The translations under genes were made by a program, and so were the position numbers. Below, in pieces: positions 27,323 through 37,438 of a stretch of 64,000 nucleotides of DNA (the stretch's first letter is position 1; every line of letters starts with the position of its first letter). Under the pieces are notes generated by a model that saw nothing but the letters and a program-made list of their open reading frames with translations, had not been told where the DNA came from and ran no database searches. Source of the stretch: Bacteroidota bacterium. GTDB lineage: Bacteria; Bacteroidota; Bacteroidia; UBA8524. The stretch is taken from NCBI GenBank assembly GCA_008933805.1, contig WBUH01000015.1, positions 51,696 to 115,695 of the forward strand, read 5' to 3'.

Positions 27323-28819
27323 ATGTCATTCAGTTCCGCTATAACAAAGTTACTTTCTGCTGTCGATTCAGTTAATGCAGCTTCTTTTTCCAACAACTTA
27401 AGTGCACTGCAGCTTTTGCTGAAGGATCCCAAAAACAGCATCCGTTTTTTTATTTATTCAAGTAGCGGGATGGGGCACCAATCAACTGCAGCAAATATTA
27501 TTTACCGATTAATTTCACTAGGCTTAACAGGCAGTTATCAAGTGATATATGTAAATGCGTTTGATGCGTTAAAAAAAATTGCGGCACTTTTCCCCCAGTT
27601 CGACCCTAAAAACCCTGATACTCCTATTGTGATTGGGGCAGTGACATTAACATTTATTGAGTTGGATGATTTTCAAAAATCTTCCCCCACTTTATTAAAT
27701 ATCGGAATAGCAGGAGGTACAGACGGAATAATGCATGAAAACTTTGCGGCTGAACTGTATGTAAATTATTTGTTGGTTCTGCAGCCATATCAATGGTATC
27801 AGGAGCCAAGTGTAATCCAGCTAAACAATGGTACGCGCGTTAATTTGGATGCAAACGAGGTATTAGAAAGCCTATCGTTTTCAAAAAGAGGATATTTTAT
27901 TGATATCCCCAAAATGACTGCTCAGGAAATAACTTTTTTTCAAGCATCGGCATACGCTGATAAATATCCGGCATTTGACGCTATTACAAGCTCTCTTTTA
28001 GCCCAAAAATCTAATATGATGCCTGTTTATGGGTTGACTATGTTTGATTCTCCCGGCACTCGTACATCAGATGTTATGCTTTTTAATCTAGCAACGGCCA
28101 TTGCTTATGCACAGGATAACACCGCTAGTGTAGGCAATGCTGTAAAAGGTACTATTGTGATTGTATTATCAGAACTATCGGATGATACGTATGAGAGTTT
28201 TGATGCGCTACTAGCAGGCACAGACCCAAGGTTGGAAGGTAGTCCTTTGAAAGCTTGGGTAACGACGCGTAAACTATCAACAAGAGTAAAACACATAAAT
28301 TATGATGATCCGCTTCTTCCATCAGCAATAGGGCAGGTTGAGAGTAAGGCAACCCGTATCATGTTTGTTAACATGGGAGGGGTACCGTTGTATGCCTTTA
28401 ATTATTTGTACAATGTTTCAGATATGCCCCCTGTTTTTGAAGGGGCTGCCACAAATAGCCTTGTACTGAATTTTGGGAAAAATTATTTAGCACTTAGAAG
28501 CGGTATCAACCGCGATTTTATTTTATATCCAACCTTGCCTTTAAATACTGAACAACCATCAGCAGAAGCAGCAACAGTGGATGCAGCAAGTAGGCTTGTT
28601 GAGTCTACTATTATGGAGTGGGGAAGGGATTTGAACAATGAGGCGGTATTGGGTACACCGGCCTCAATTTTAGGTATGGATATTTTAATTGCCTTTGAAC
28701 CCCCCGATGCCAGCGGACAACAATATTTTGCTTCATTAGGGGCTTTTTTCCATAACCAGCAAGAAGATAAAATGCTTATGGGAGTTTTTTCATTGTTACA
28801 ATATTTAAAAAACAAATAA
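27323..28819 (+). CDS. GT-B glycosyltransferase-like protein in the giant cluster
   Basis: 498 residues, no signal peptide. Near residue 45, FFIYSSSGMGHQSTAANIIYRL resembles the glycine-rich loop and helix (GxGHxSTA) of GT-B sugar transferases of the MurG/diacylglycerol glucosyltransferase type. Around residue 360, MPPVFEGAATNSLVLNFGKNYL resembles the C-terminal nucleotide-sugar side, where a Glu and small residues lie near the donor. The rest is a mix of alpha and beta, unlike its beta-only neighbours. Twenty-four bases follow the preceding gene, and only three bases separate it from the next, so all are probably one transcript. The closest subfamily and any donor sugar are unknown; it could glycosylate a cluster product or be a non-catalytic GT-B relative. 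Confidence 0.65.
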   Translation: MSFSSAITKLLSAVDSVNAASFSNNLSALQLLLKDPKNSIRFFIYSSSGMGHQSTAANIIYRLISLGLTGSYQVIYVNAFDALKKIAALFPQFDPKNPDTPIVIGAVTLTFIELDDFQKSSPTLLNIGIAGGTDGIMHENFAAELYVNYLLVLQPYQWYQEPSVIQLNNGTRVNLDANEVLESLSFSKRGYFIDIPKMTAQEITFFQASAYADKYPAFDAITSSLLAQKSNMMPVYGLTMFDSPGTRTSDVMLFNLATAIAYAQDNTASVGNAVKGTIVIVLSELSDDTYESFDALLAGTDPRLEGSPLKAWVTTRKLSTRVKHINYDDPLLPSAIGQVESKATRIMFVNMGGVPLYAFNYLYNVSDMPPVFEGAATNSLVLNFGKNYLALRSGINRDFILYPTLPLNTEQPSAEAATVDAASRLVESTIMEWGRDLNNEAVLGTPASILGMDILIAFEPPDASGQQYFASLGAFFHNQQEDKMLMGVFSLLQYLKNK

Positions 28820-28822
28820 GTC

Positions 28823-31800
28823 ATGGCCCAGGATCAATTAACGTTAAAAGGCTTATACCAGGCCATACAAGCCCAAATACAATCAGGACAAGGCACGTTT
28901 AATCTTGTTCCGGATGTAATAAGCACCACCAATAATATAGGTAAGTTTTACGCCTCAATAATTTCAGGGAGTAATTTTACCATTACAAATGCGTCGTTAC
29001 AGCCTTCTGCATGGGATGATAGTCTTACGGCTTTTACGCTGAATGGCGAGTCAGGCTCGTTGGGAATAGGTAATATGACGGTGGCGTTTGATTTTCAAAA
29101 CTCTGATTTGGGTTTGTCATCGACTCTTAAGGCGATACTAACAAACGATTCATGGTCAATTGACGGAATCACTTGGTTTTCACTTTCAAACCCCTTCATC
29201 GGGGTCTTGGTGTACCAAAGCGATATGCCTGTGGCCGGTACTATAGGCGGGACAATTAACACAGGGGTTCCGTTGACAGTACAAATGACCTACCCGATTG
29301 TAAACAATACATGGCTGCTTCAAGGTAGTTTTGCGTCACCATACCCCAGCATTTCTAACTTCTTTCAGTTAGTAGGTGGGGTAAACCTTAGCAATCTTTT
29401 GCCCCAGCCCTTTAGTACACTTACTGATTTAGGGTTACAGGAAATAGATATAATGTACAATGCCGGCACAAAGAATGTTGATTATATAAGCATTAACATC
29501 GGCACAGATTCCTCATATCTATGGCAGATATTGCCTAAACTGGCCGTTAGTAATATTGGCATTAGTAGTATGATTACAAATCCGGGAAACTCACAATCCC
29601 GGGCGGTTTCATTTACAATTACGGGTAGCTTTACTATCGGGCCGGCAAACTCGAATACGCTTTTGGTTACCGCTACAGTTCCTAATTTTAGTGCTTCTGT
29701 TAGCTTGGTTGATGGAACCGTACAGTTGGGCGATTTGCTCACAATGTTTTGGAGCGGCACCACAATAAACCTAAATGCACAAATTACCAACTTCAATCTT
29801 TTAATCGACCCTACACAACAAAACTATTCGCTTAACTGCGTTATACAGTCTGACTGGACTTTCTTCACTATACAAAGCCCAAGTTTAAGCTTCACCATGA
29901 CGGGGCTTTCATTGGATGTAAATCGTTTACAGGGAACAACAACGGGCAAAATAGCAGGAACATTCCACATTGGCCCTAGCACACCTAATAGCGGGGTTGA
30001 TTTGAGCATGTTTGCCAGCTATGATGCCTCAGCATGGAGTTTTGGGGCAAGTACAGGAACTGACCAAACTATTTCGCTGGGTGATATTGCGGCTTCGTTC
30101 CTGCACGCTTTCGGTATGGATAATATCCCCTCGTGGGTTACAAATAACCTACCCAACATAAGCAATGTGAACTTTTTGGCTACTGTACCCGATGATAAAG
30201 CCAATCCGGCAACCTACCAAATACAAGGCGATGTAAACTGGCACTTGCAGTTTGGCAGCTTTGATTTGACGCTGGATGCCAACGTTGATATAACATATAG
30301 TAATAGCAAAACTACCGGAAAAATTACGGGTACTGCTGATGCTACCCAAATGCTGGGTTTAACGTTTAATATAGGGTATGAGTTTGGGGATGCCGATACT
30401 GAGGTATTCTTAAATATTCCTCAGTTCTCAAGCACTATCACTTACACCAGTAACGCCACTAACGATATTATCGACATAAAATTTGAGGAGATATCGTTGG
30501 GCGAAATTGTAAGTACGTTTGTGGGTATTTTCAGCCCCGGTTTCACGTTGCCTGCGCCTTGGAATATGCTGAACAGCATTGACCTTTCAGGCTTTGAGTT
30601 TACCTATACCCGTTACAAAACTTCATCACAAAGCTCAATAGTAGCAACCATACCCATCAATGTGGATTTGGGTTTTATCAATATCCAATCGATAAAGATT
30701 ACCAAAGACGGCTCTTCAACCTCGGGCAGCGGGGTGTATATGTATATTGAGGGTACTTTCTTAGGACTTCCTATTGAAAACGATTCTCCGTTGCAACAAG
30801 ACGGCAAGGGTAGCGATGTTACCAATATGCCATCGGTACCCGGTATGGGAAGCGAAATGTTTGATTTGAAACTGTTGGCAATGGGTCAACACGTTTCAAT
30901 GTACCAAGTAAGTGAGCTGGCTTCGGTAAACGATGCAATCACTGCCTTGAGCAATGCATTTACTACAACTTCTGACCCTAACTCAACCACAATACCGGTT
31001 CCGGCCAGTACTACACAGCCCGGAGCGTTGGTGTTTGACCAAAATAGCAACTGGCTGATTGGTACTGATTTTACTGTTGCTAAGTTTTATAGAGTAGCTG
31101 CTGTGTTTAACGACCCCAATATGTACGGGTTGTTGATAGGCGTTGATGCTAAGGCTGACTACTTTAAGAACCTGCAATTTGAAATTCTGTATAAGAAGAT
31201 TAACGATACGATTGGTATGTACCAATTGGATTTGCAGTTACCCGACCAATTCCGTCACCTTGAATTTGGGGCGGTATCTGTAACGCTGCCCAATATCGGT
31301 GTGAAGGTTTATACCAACGGTAACTTTTACTTAGACTTTGGATTCCCTGCCAGCATTAACGATTTTTCACGTTCATTCTCGGTACAGGTGTTTCCGTTTA
31401 TAGGATTCGGCGGGTTTTACTTCGGTTATCTCAGCGGGGCAACATCTACCAGCGTGCCTCAAACCACCTGCGGTACATTTAATCCCGTAATTGAGTTTGG
31501 TTTAGGCTTATCGTTGGGTGTTGGCAAAACCATTGAGGCAGGTATTTTAAAGGCCGGATTATCGCTAACAGCCGTTGGTATTTTCCAAGGGGTATTGGGC
31601 TTCTTCCGTGCCAATCCATCACTGCAAACCAGCGATGGCACTTACTACAAATTACAAGGTACATTTGGGCTTACAGGCCACATATACGGTGAGATAAACT
31701 TTGCTATTATATCAGCAAGGCTGGATATAATGGCATACGCTTATGTTACTATTACAATAGAGAGTTATAAACCCATACCCATTTATTTTGAAGCCGGGGT

Positions 31801-34800
31801 ATCGGTTTCTTTAACTGTGAAAATAAACTTAGGTTTGTTTTCAATAAAAGTGAGCCTGCATTTCAGCGCCACTGTTAGCGCATCATTTACCATTGGTAGT
31901 GATACATCAAGCAGTGCTCCTTGGAACCAGTGCCCGCCGAAATCTACCAGTACAACTATGATGCTTGGCTTCAGCGCACTTACCTCAGGACCTTCAGTGG
32001 TACTCAAATGGCAACCTATTAAACCGCTAAATGGCGCTGTGCCGTTAGATTTGGTATTCTTCCCACAACTTACTTTATCGGGTGATAGCAGTACTACTAC
32101 CCAACAATACCTGGGAATGCTGTATATCAACTCTGGATCAGCCAACAATAGCCTTGCAGCATTAACAGAGGGTGTGCTGTACTGGGCCATCAATGCTTTA
32201 ATTGGCAATACTTCAAGCAATACCGGACTGGCTTGGCTACAAGGACAGACTATTACTGCCGACCAAATAACCCAGTTGCTTTGCTATTTTAACACAAGAC
32301 CCAACAACGTTGCTCCGTTTAACTATGCCAACGCTGCCCATAACGATATACAAACGTTTTTGAGCACGTATTTTATGTTGAACATACGCATTGGTGATAC
32401 TACCGCATCTAATACAATGGATGCAGCCGTGTTCCCCGTATTACCAGAGCTGTACTTAAATACCTTATACAACAATACTCCCGGAACTGCCGTGCAGTTT
32501 TCATCGCAAACTGTAACAGGCACACAAAATTACATTGCGGATGTATCGGCGCTATTGGCGGCAATGGCTGTTCAGTATGAATCGCAGATAGCAAGGGATA
32601 ATTTTGCCCCGTCGGATTGCAGTAATGTTACCGACCCTGATTATGAGAACCAACCAAACCTTTCGTTCCCAACGTTTGTATTTACTGACTTTGTTGCACT
32701 GATAGCCAAGCAAGCATTACAAGGCGCATTGGATTACCTGAATACTCAAAACGGAGGTTCAGCAACGGTGAGCAATACGGTTACTAATGCTGTGAACAAT
32801 AGCGTACAGGGAATTGGCGGTATGGCTTCGCGCTTTATGTTACACGGTTTGCGTTTGCCCGCTCCACCGGTGGCAGCAACCGGCACTATAACACCGTTGT
32901 ATATGCTAACAGGGCAGCAAGTGGCAGTTCCAAAAACACTTGCAACTACCGACCAATATGCAATATTGCTACAAAGCCCTGATTTGAATTGGGTTACTAT
33001 GGTTGGCGGTACAAAACCACCGTATGCACCTACGCTAAACACTATTGCGGCAACTATAACCTCAAGCGAGATACAGCGTACCCTTGATTTGGGCGGAATA
33101 ATTTTAGCTCCGTCGCTTATTTCAGGCCCATCGCCTATTATAAATTATAACGATACTCCGCAATCGTTTTCGTTGGGTAGCCCAGCATTGTGGCAATACC
33201 CCGGCGATTATTATACAGGAGTTTCAAACAACCCTACATTGTGGCGATTGCCCTCTAACCTCACTACCATTTTTAACTCATTGCCCGATGTGTTACTAAA
33301 TGTATTTACGCTTACTAATTCAACAAAGGCTGCTGCAACAAATTATACTTGGTCTACCACAGTTAGCCTATCGCTACAGAAGATTACTGCTTCAGGGGGG
33401 CAAGTAACTCCACTATCAGGCAACATGTATAACCTTGTGGGTGCTGACGATGCCGGTATAGTGTTCTTAGAAGACTTAATCAGCTATTTGAACACCAATA
33501 ACGATAGTGACGGGTCGAAAACAATACAACAGATACAGATATTGTATCAACCCGACCCTGTTCAGAACTCTAAAGGCGGATATATATCAGCAGCTAACGG
33601 CAGCTTTAAAACAGCCATTGTGCAAGCCAACCTTTCAACGGAAACTAATCCGGTGCAGGGTATGGACTTTATGGCTGCGTTTACGGTTACAGAACCACCA
33701 CCACGAAACTATAATACGCTAAATACAGCAGGTGATTTTGTACAGATGCTATGGGAATGCAGTATTGTGCGCAGCGGCGGATTCTATTTTTACTACAATA
33801 CCAGCGACAATAAAGGCTTACCCGATACCTTGTTCAGCGGTAACGGGGTGGCTAATGTAACACTAGTAATCACTTACGATGCCCTTATTCCTGCACCGTT
33901 TGTAAACAGTGTAGTAATAGGTGATGAGATAGATACTTCAAAAACCTCGGTATTTGCTCAATCGCCTGCTAACGCTCCAATTGCACAACAAATTACCACA
34001 AGGGTTGCAACCATACTACCGGGCTGTGTGGGCTATCAGGTATCGCGTAATGCACCACCTGAATATGACCCAACACTGCCTGTCCCCACGACTACTGACG
34101 ACCAAACGTATTTACAAACCCAGTTCAACCTTATCGGGGTATCGTTACCGTCAGTACCAAGTTACAAAAACTTGTTGCCGGCGGGTCCTGCCGACCCAAT
34201 GAGCGAGGAGGATATTGCAAATGCTAAAAATGGGAACAATGCTCCGGGAGCAGATGCTACGGATTGGAACTATTCAGGTGTTATTCCATACTACCGATAT
34301 GTGCAACCGGGCGGCACCGACCCCAACTATCCTAACCCATACGCAGGCATTGGCACCACAGTACAAATGGCGTTGAACTGGCAGGATATGTTTGGTAACA
34401 TTCCACCAGCAAACACTGCACCTTTAGGTACATCAATGCAGTTATTGTATTCTGATTCGATAGTTGCGCTTAGTCAATGGCCATCTGTATCGGTGTATTA
34501 CCTGTTTGATTTGGAAGGCGGTAAACCTACATTAGACCTGAACTTTGCATTTAATACTACCCGCTATATTGGCGACGGAGCACAGAATAATGCTCAAATA
34601 GATTTGCTTACCTACATGACCTTGTATTACCAGCTTAGCGGCGGTAATATGGCCATTAACTATACTACTTCTATTGAAAACACAGGCGGCAACCCTGTTA
34701 ATCATACCGCTGATGTAAATGCACTGTTATCCGGCTTTATCACCCCGATAATTACTATGCTGAAAGCAGTTGCCGGGGGAGCCACAGCCACTCCGATAAC

Positions 34801-37390
34801 GTCTTATCCTATCAGCACAACAGTTACCACAACCGGAATAACTGCCCTGCCTGAAATATCATCGTTGACGGTTAGCCTTACCATGCAGCGTACGGCTACA
34901 TTGCTCGATCCCAACTTTACTAACGTAGCAGGTGTGGCATACGCAACCACTGTTATTCAGCCTCAATCAGATACCGGTACTGGAGGCATGCTATCGCTTA
35001 CTTTCTTTGCCCAACAGTTTGAGACGGCCTTTATTAACCAACCTGTAAATGGTGTGGTGCTTAAAGTTGCCACTGGCACAAACATAACTAAGGGTAATAG
35101 TGATACCACTGAAACTCCGCCGCTTTGGATTGTTCGTTTTGATTCAACAGGAGCTAATGGTATTAAGTTCGGGTTTGATAATAACCAAACTTACTATTTC
35201 TCTCCGATACCTTTGGCTACCAGTTTGCAATCATTCTCGGCCAATATCAACAGCTATCAGCAAGGACAGGCGTATCCCGTGGGAACAGCCGTTACCAAGA
35301 GCTTCTCTTCGATAGATATGGATAACTGGGGCTTGTTATTCTTACAAGCAGTGGATAGGTTCTTAAGCCCGGCATTTGCAGTACCCGCATTCTTAATGAA
35401 TGCAAACTCTGTGTTCGCCGGAGACCCTGATTACCTGCAACAAGTACTGGATGCTAAACAACAGTTAGCCGAAGCCATTGAAGGTACAATAGATTATATT
35501 ATTGACCCTTGCGACGGACAGCCTTCGCCGCCTTGTACAGCAAAAAGTGCTGCAAACATTGGTAATGCACAGGAGAAGTGGAAGCAACAAATGCTAAAGC
35601 AGTTATCAAACGCATACCGTTATGTGGCAGCCGTGCAAACTACCGCCACTATCAGCTCGCAGTTTAACGGGGTGAATAACGACCCTCCACAAGCTCCTTA
35701 TGTGCCTTGGTTGTATGGTAAGATGGAAGGAGACGACCCATCAGTACCCGGCTCTAACTCTATACCTAAATCAACAGAATATTCACTATCAACTTCCAAA
35801 GTGCCTACTGCTAATGGCAACTCGTGGCTAACCTACATGTTTGAAGCCAAGAATCTTGCTGAAAGCCGCAGTTTCAACTTTGGCGATATGAAATACAAGG
35901 TAAGCCACATTGAGTTTGATATACAGCAAGTACCTGATATGGGTAATTACCTTGCTTCGTCGTGGCTAACATTTATTGTTCCGTTGGATGGGGAGGTTGC
36001 CGGAGCGGCAAGTCCGCTGGCAAGTATGGAAGAGGTAGGAGAAACTCCTATACCCGTACCGCTAAGGGCCTACCCAACTCCTCCGTCAATTTCGGCCCAA
36101 AACACCGATTATCCTATCAACGATAACAACCCGCCAAACCCTGTTACTATTCAGGATGCGCGTACATGGAATTACACCTACACGTATCAGAATCCTTCAG
36201 CGGCACAAGATACGGCGGTTACCGAGGTACAGTTTAACGTTGCGCAGGGACAACAAAGCAGTTATGTAGCCAATAATGCCCAAAACCTGCCCTTGTATCA
36301 ATCAATGGCGCAGTTTATGAGTGTTTATCCGGCTATTAGTGCTGATTTTGATAACTACCTGTCGCAACTAACACCTGCAAACCTATCAAATACTAACCCC
36401 GCTGCTATAAATGCACGCTATGCAATGCTTGCCTTTGTGAAGGTAGTGACCCAAGTGGCCCAACAATGGAAACAAACCAATCAGGTGAATCCAAGGGTAC
36501 AATCGGCAATGGTGATGGACACACCACCACCTCCCGCTCCACCTTACACATTGTCGTACACCATTACTGAGAGCGTGAAGGAAATTACCGATAGTCAAAA
36601 TAAAACAATAGAAGCCCTGTTAATCACTATTACACCGGGTGATACAAAATCGGGAGCCACTACTATTGTTATCAACATTGACGGTTATACACCTGAGCAA
36701 GCCGCGCAAAACCAATACCTGTATTACCAATTGGATAGTTCAGGTGCCAAACAGTATTTACTGTACGAAAACCGTAATACTGTAATATCAAGAAATGTTA
36801 AGCTGCAAGGGCTTGATATTTTGAACACACAAAATGCGTGGAGTAGCGTAGCGGTTATACGCAACGAGGAGTTGTTGCAAAACTCTGACGGTACATGGCA
36901 AACCACCAACCCATCGTTTATTTATCAAACACCGCAGGTAATGTTCTATAACAAGCTAATCCCCTTGTTAAGTTCAAACAATGCTATTGATATTGCTACG
37001 GTAGGTACTGCTCTGTATCCCGTGAAACCGCAACGAACCCTAAGCCAGCATTTACTTGCTTTGTTTGATGCCCTAACGGAAAATATAAGCAGCGGAGTTA
37101 CCGGTTATACTATGAAAATACAGTGTAACTATAATTACACTATTCCCGGTACATCGTTGACTATTGAAGTGCCCGTATTGCTGATTACCCCTACTGATAT
37201 TTCAGTATCGGATAACGGCGCAAGTATTGCAAACATGCTTACAGCGGGCATAACAAACTGGTTGGTAAGTCAACCGCAAAGCAACCAAGGTAATTATACG
37301 TTTGATTTTATAGCCTACTCAAATACCGACGAGTATGTGCCCATATTGCAGATACCGCTAACACTAGCTGTATCAGCAATCACATCATAA
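28823..37390 (+). CDS. Giant uncharacterised beta-rich protein, 2855 residues
   Basis: No signal peptide, no T9SS tail and very few Cys. The first 700 residues hold repeated beta modules of similar outline, with a short helix and Pro-rich turn each time: LGDLLTMFWSGTTINLN, LGDIAASFLHAFGMDNIPSW, LGEIVSTFVGIFSPGFTLPAPW. A glycine- and aromatic-rich region (about 850-1030) follows, with FIGFGGFYFGYLSG, EFGLGLSLGVGKTIEAG and amphipathic strands. The remaining 1800 residues mix helices and strands, with Pro/Asn-rich loops. The pattern recalls DUF6603-type giant proteins, but I cannot confirm this. The start at 28823 lies three bases after the GT-B gene stop. It ends before a strong terminator, so it is the last gene of the unit. 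Function unknown. Confidence 0.8.
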   Translation: MAQDQLTLKGLYQAIQAQIQSGQGTFNLVPDVISTTNNIGKFYASIISGSNFTITNASLQPSAWDDSLTAFTLNGESGSLGIGNMTVAFDFQNSDLGLSSTLKAILTNDSWSIDGITWFSLSNPFIGVLVYQSDMPVAGTIGGTINTGVPLTVQMTYPIVNNTWLLQGSFASPYPSISNFFQLVGGVNLSNLLPQPFSTLTDLGLQEIDIMYNAGTKNVDYISINIGTDSSYLWQILPKLAVSNIGISSMITNPGNSQSRAVSFTITGSFTIGPANSNTLLVTATVPNFSASVSLVDGTVQLGDLLTMFWSGTTINLNAQITNFNLLIDPTQQNYSLNCVIQSDWTFFTIQSPSLSFTMTGLSLDVNRLQGTTTGKIAGTFHIGPSTPNSGVDLSMFASYDASAWSFGASTGTDQTISLGDIAASFLHAFGMDNIPSWVTNNLPNISNVNFLATVPDDKANPATYQIQGDVNWHLQFGSFDLTLDANVDITYSNSKTTGKITGTADATQMLGLTFNIGYEFGDADTEVFLNIPQFSSTITYTSNATNDIIDIKFEEISLGEIVSTFVGIFSPGFTLPAPWNMLNSIDLSGFEFTYTRYKTSSQSSIVATIPINVDLGFINIQSIKITKDGSSTSGSGVYMYIEGTFLGLPIENDSPLQQDGKGSDVTNMPSVPGMGSEMFDLKLLAMGQHVSMYQVSELASVNDAITALSNAFTTTSDPNSTTIPVPASTTQPGALVFDQNSNWLIGTDFTVAKFYRVAAVFNDPNMYGLLIGVDAKADYFKNLQFEILYKKINDTIGMYQLDLQLPDQFRHLEFGAVSVTLPNIGVKVYTNGNFYLDFGFPASINDFSRSFSVQVFPFIGFGGFYFGYLSGATSTSVPQTTCGTFNPVIEFGLGLSLGVGKTIEAGILKAGLSLTAVGIFQGVLGFFRANPSLQTSDGTYYKLQGTFGLTGHIYGEINFAIISARLDIMAYAYVTITIESYKPIPIYFEAGVSVSLTVKINLGLFSIKVSLHFSATVSASFTIGSDTSSSAPWNQCPPKSTSTTMMLGFSALTSGPSVVLKWQPIKPLNGAVPLDLVFFPQLTLSGDSSTTTQQYLGMLYINSGSANNSLAALTEGVLYWAINALIGNTSSNTGLAWLQGQTITADQITQLLCYFNTRPNNVAPFNYANAAHNDIQTFLSTYFMLNIRIGDTTASNTMDAAVFPVLPELYLNTLYNNTPGTAVQFSSQTVTGTQNYIADVSALLAAMAVQYESQIARDNFAPSDCSNVTDPDYENQPNLSFPTFVFTDFVALIAKQALQGALDYLNTQNGGSATVSNTVTNAVNNSVQGIGGMASRFMLHGLRLPAPPVAATGTITPLYMLTGQQVAVPKTLATTDQYAILLQSPDLNWVTMVGGTKPPYAPTLNTIAATITSSEIQRTLDLGGIILAPSLISGPSPIINYNDTPQSFSLGSPALWQYPGDYYTGVSNNPTLWRLPSNLTTIFNSLPDVLLNVFTLTNSTKAAATNYTWSTTVSLSLQKITASGGQVTPLSGNMYNLVGADDAGIVFLEDLISYLNTNNDSDGSKTIQQIQILYQPDPVQNSKGGYISAANGSFKTAIVQANLSTETNPVQGMDFMAAFTVTEPPPRNYNTLNTAGDFVQMLWECSIVRSGGFYFYYNTSDNKGLPDTLFSGNGVANVTLVITYDALIPAPFVNSVVIGDEIDTSKTSVFAQSPANAPIAQQITTRVATILPGCVGYQVSRNAPPEYDPTLPVPTTTDDQTYLQTQFNLIGVSLPSVPSYKNLLPAGPADPMSEEDIANAKNGNNAPGADATDWNYSGVIPYYRYVQPGGTDPNYPNPYAGIGTTVQMALNWQDMFGNIPPANTAPLGTSMQLLYSDSIVALSQWPSVSVYYLFDLEGGKPTLDLNFAFNTTRYIGDGAQNNAQIDLLTYMTLYYQLSGGNMAINYTTSIENTGGNPVNHTADVNALLSGFITPIITMLKAVAGGATATPITSYPISTTVTTTGITALPEISSLTVSLTMQRTATLLDPNFTNVAGVAYATTVIQPQSDTGTGGMLSLTFFAQQFETAFINQPVNGVVLKVATGTNITKGNSDTTETPPLWIVRFDSTGANGIKFGFDNNQTYYFSPIPLATSLQSFSANINSYQQGQAYPVGTAVTKSFSSIDMDNWGLLFLQAVDRFLSPAFAVPAFLMNANSVFAGDPDYLQQVLDAKQQLAEAIEGTIDYIIDPCDGQPSPPCTAKSAANIGNAQEKWKQQMLKQLSNAYRYVAAVQTTATISSQFNGVNNDPPQAPYVPWLYGKMEGDDPSVPGSNSIPKSTEYSLSTSKVPTANGNSWLTYMFEAKNLAESRSFNFGDMKYKVSHIEFDIQQVPDMGNYLASSWLTFIVPLDGEVAGAASPLASMEEVGETPIPVPLRAYPTPPSISAQNTDYPINDNNPPNPVTIQDARTWNYTYTYQNPSAAQDTAVTEVQFNVAQGQQSSYVANNAQNLPLYQSMAQFMSVYPAISADFDNYLSQLTPANLSNTNPAAINARYAMLAFVKVVTQVAQQWKQTNQVNPRVQSAMVMDTPPPPAPPYTLSYTITESVKEITDSQNKTIEALLITITPGDTKSGATTIVINIDGYTPEQAAQNQYLYYQLDSSGAKQYLLYENRNTVISRNVKLQGLDILNTQNAWSSVAVIRNEELLQNSDGTWQTTNPSFIYQTPQVMFYNKLIPLLSSNNAIDIATVGTALYPVKPQRTLSQHLLALFDALTENISSGVTGYTMKIQCNYNYTIPGTSLTIEVPVLLITPTDISVSDNGASIANMLTAGITNWLVSQPQSNQGNYTFDFIAYSNTDEYVPILQIPLTLAVSAITS

Positions 37391-37393
37391 CAA

Positions 37394-37419
37394 AAAAACC
37401 CGGCCTAGGCCGGGTTTTT
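37394..37419. terminator. Bidirectional terminator after the giant cluster
   Basis: A perfect 12-bp stem (AAAAACCCGGCC/GGCCGGGTTTTT) with loop TA lies between the convergent giant gene and the S74 gene. Confidence 0.9.
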
Positions 37420-37438
37420 AATTGATAGTGGGAACGGT

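Noticed and set aside
22885..37390. Tc-toxin or contractile injection system
   Set aside because: No sheath, baseplate, AAA+ ATPase, Rhs repeat or TcdB-type motif was seen in the five proteins.
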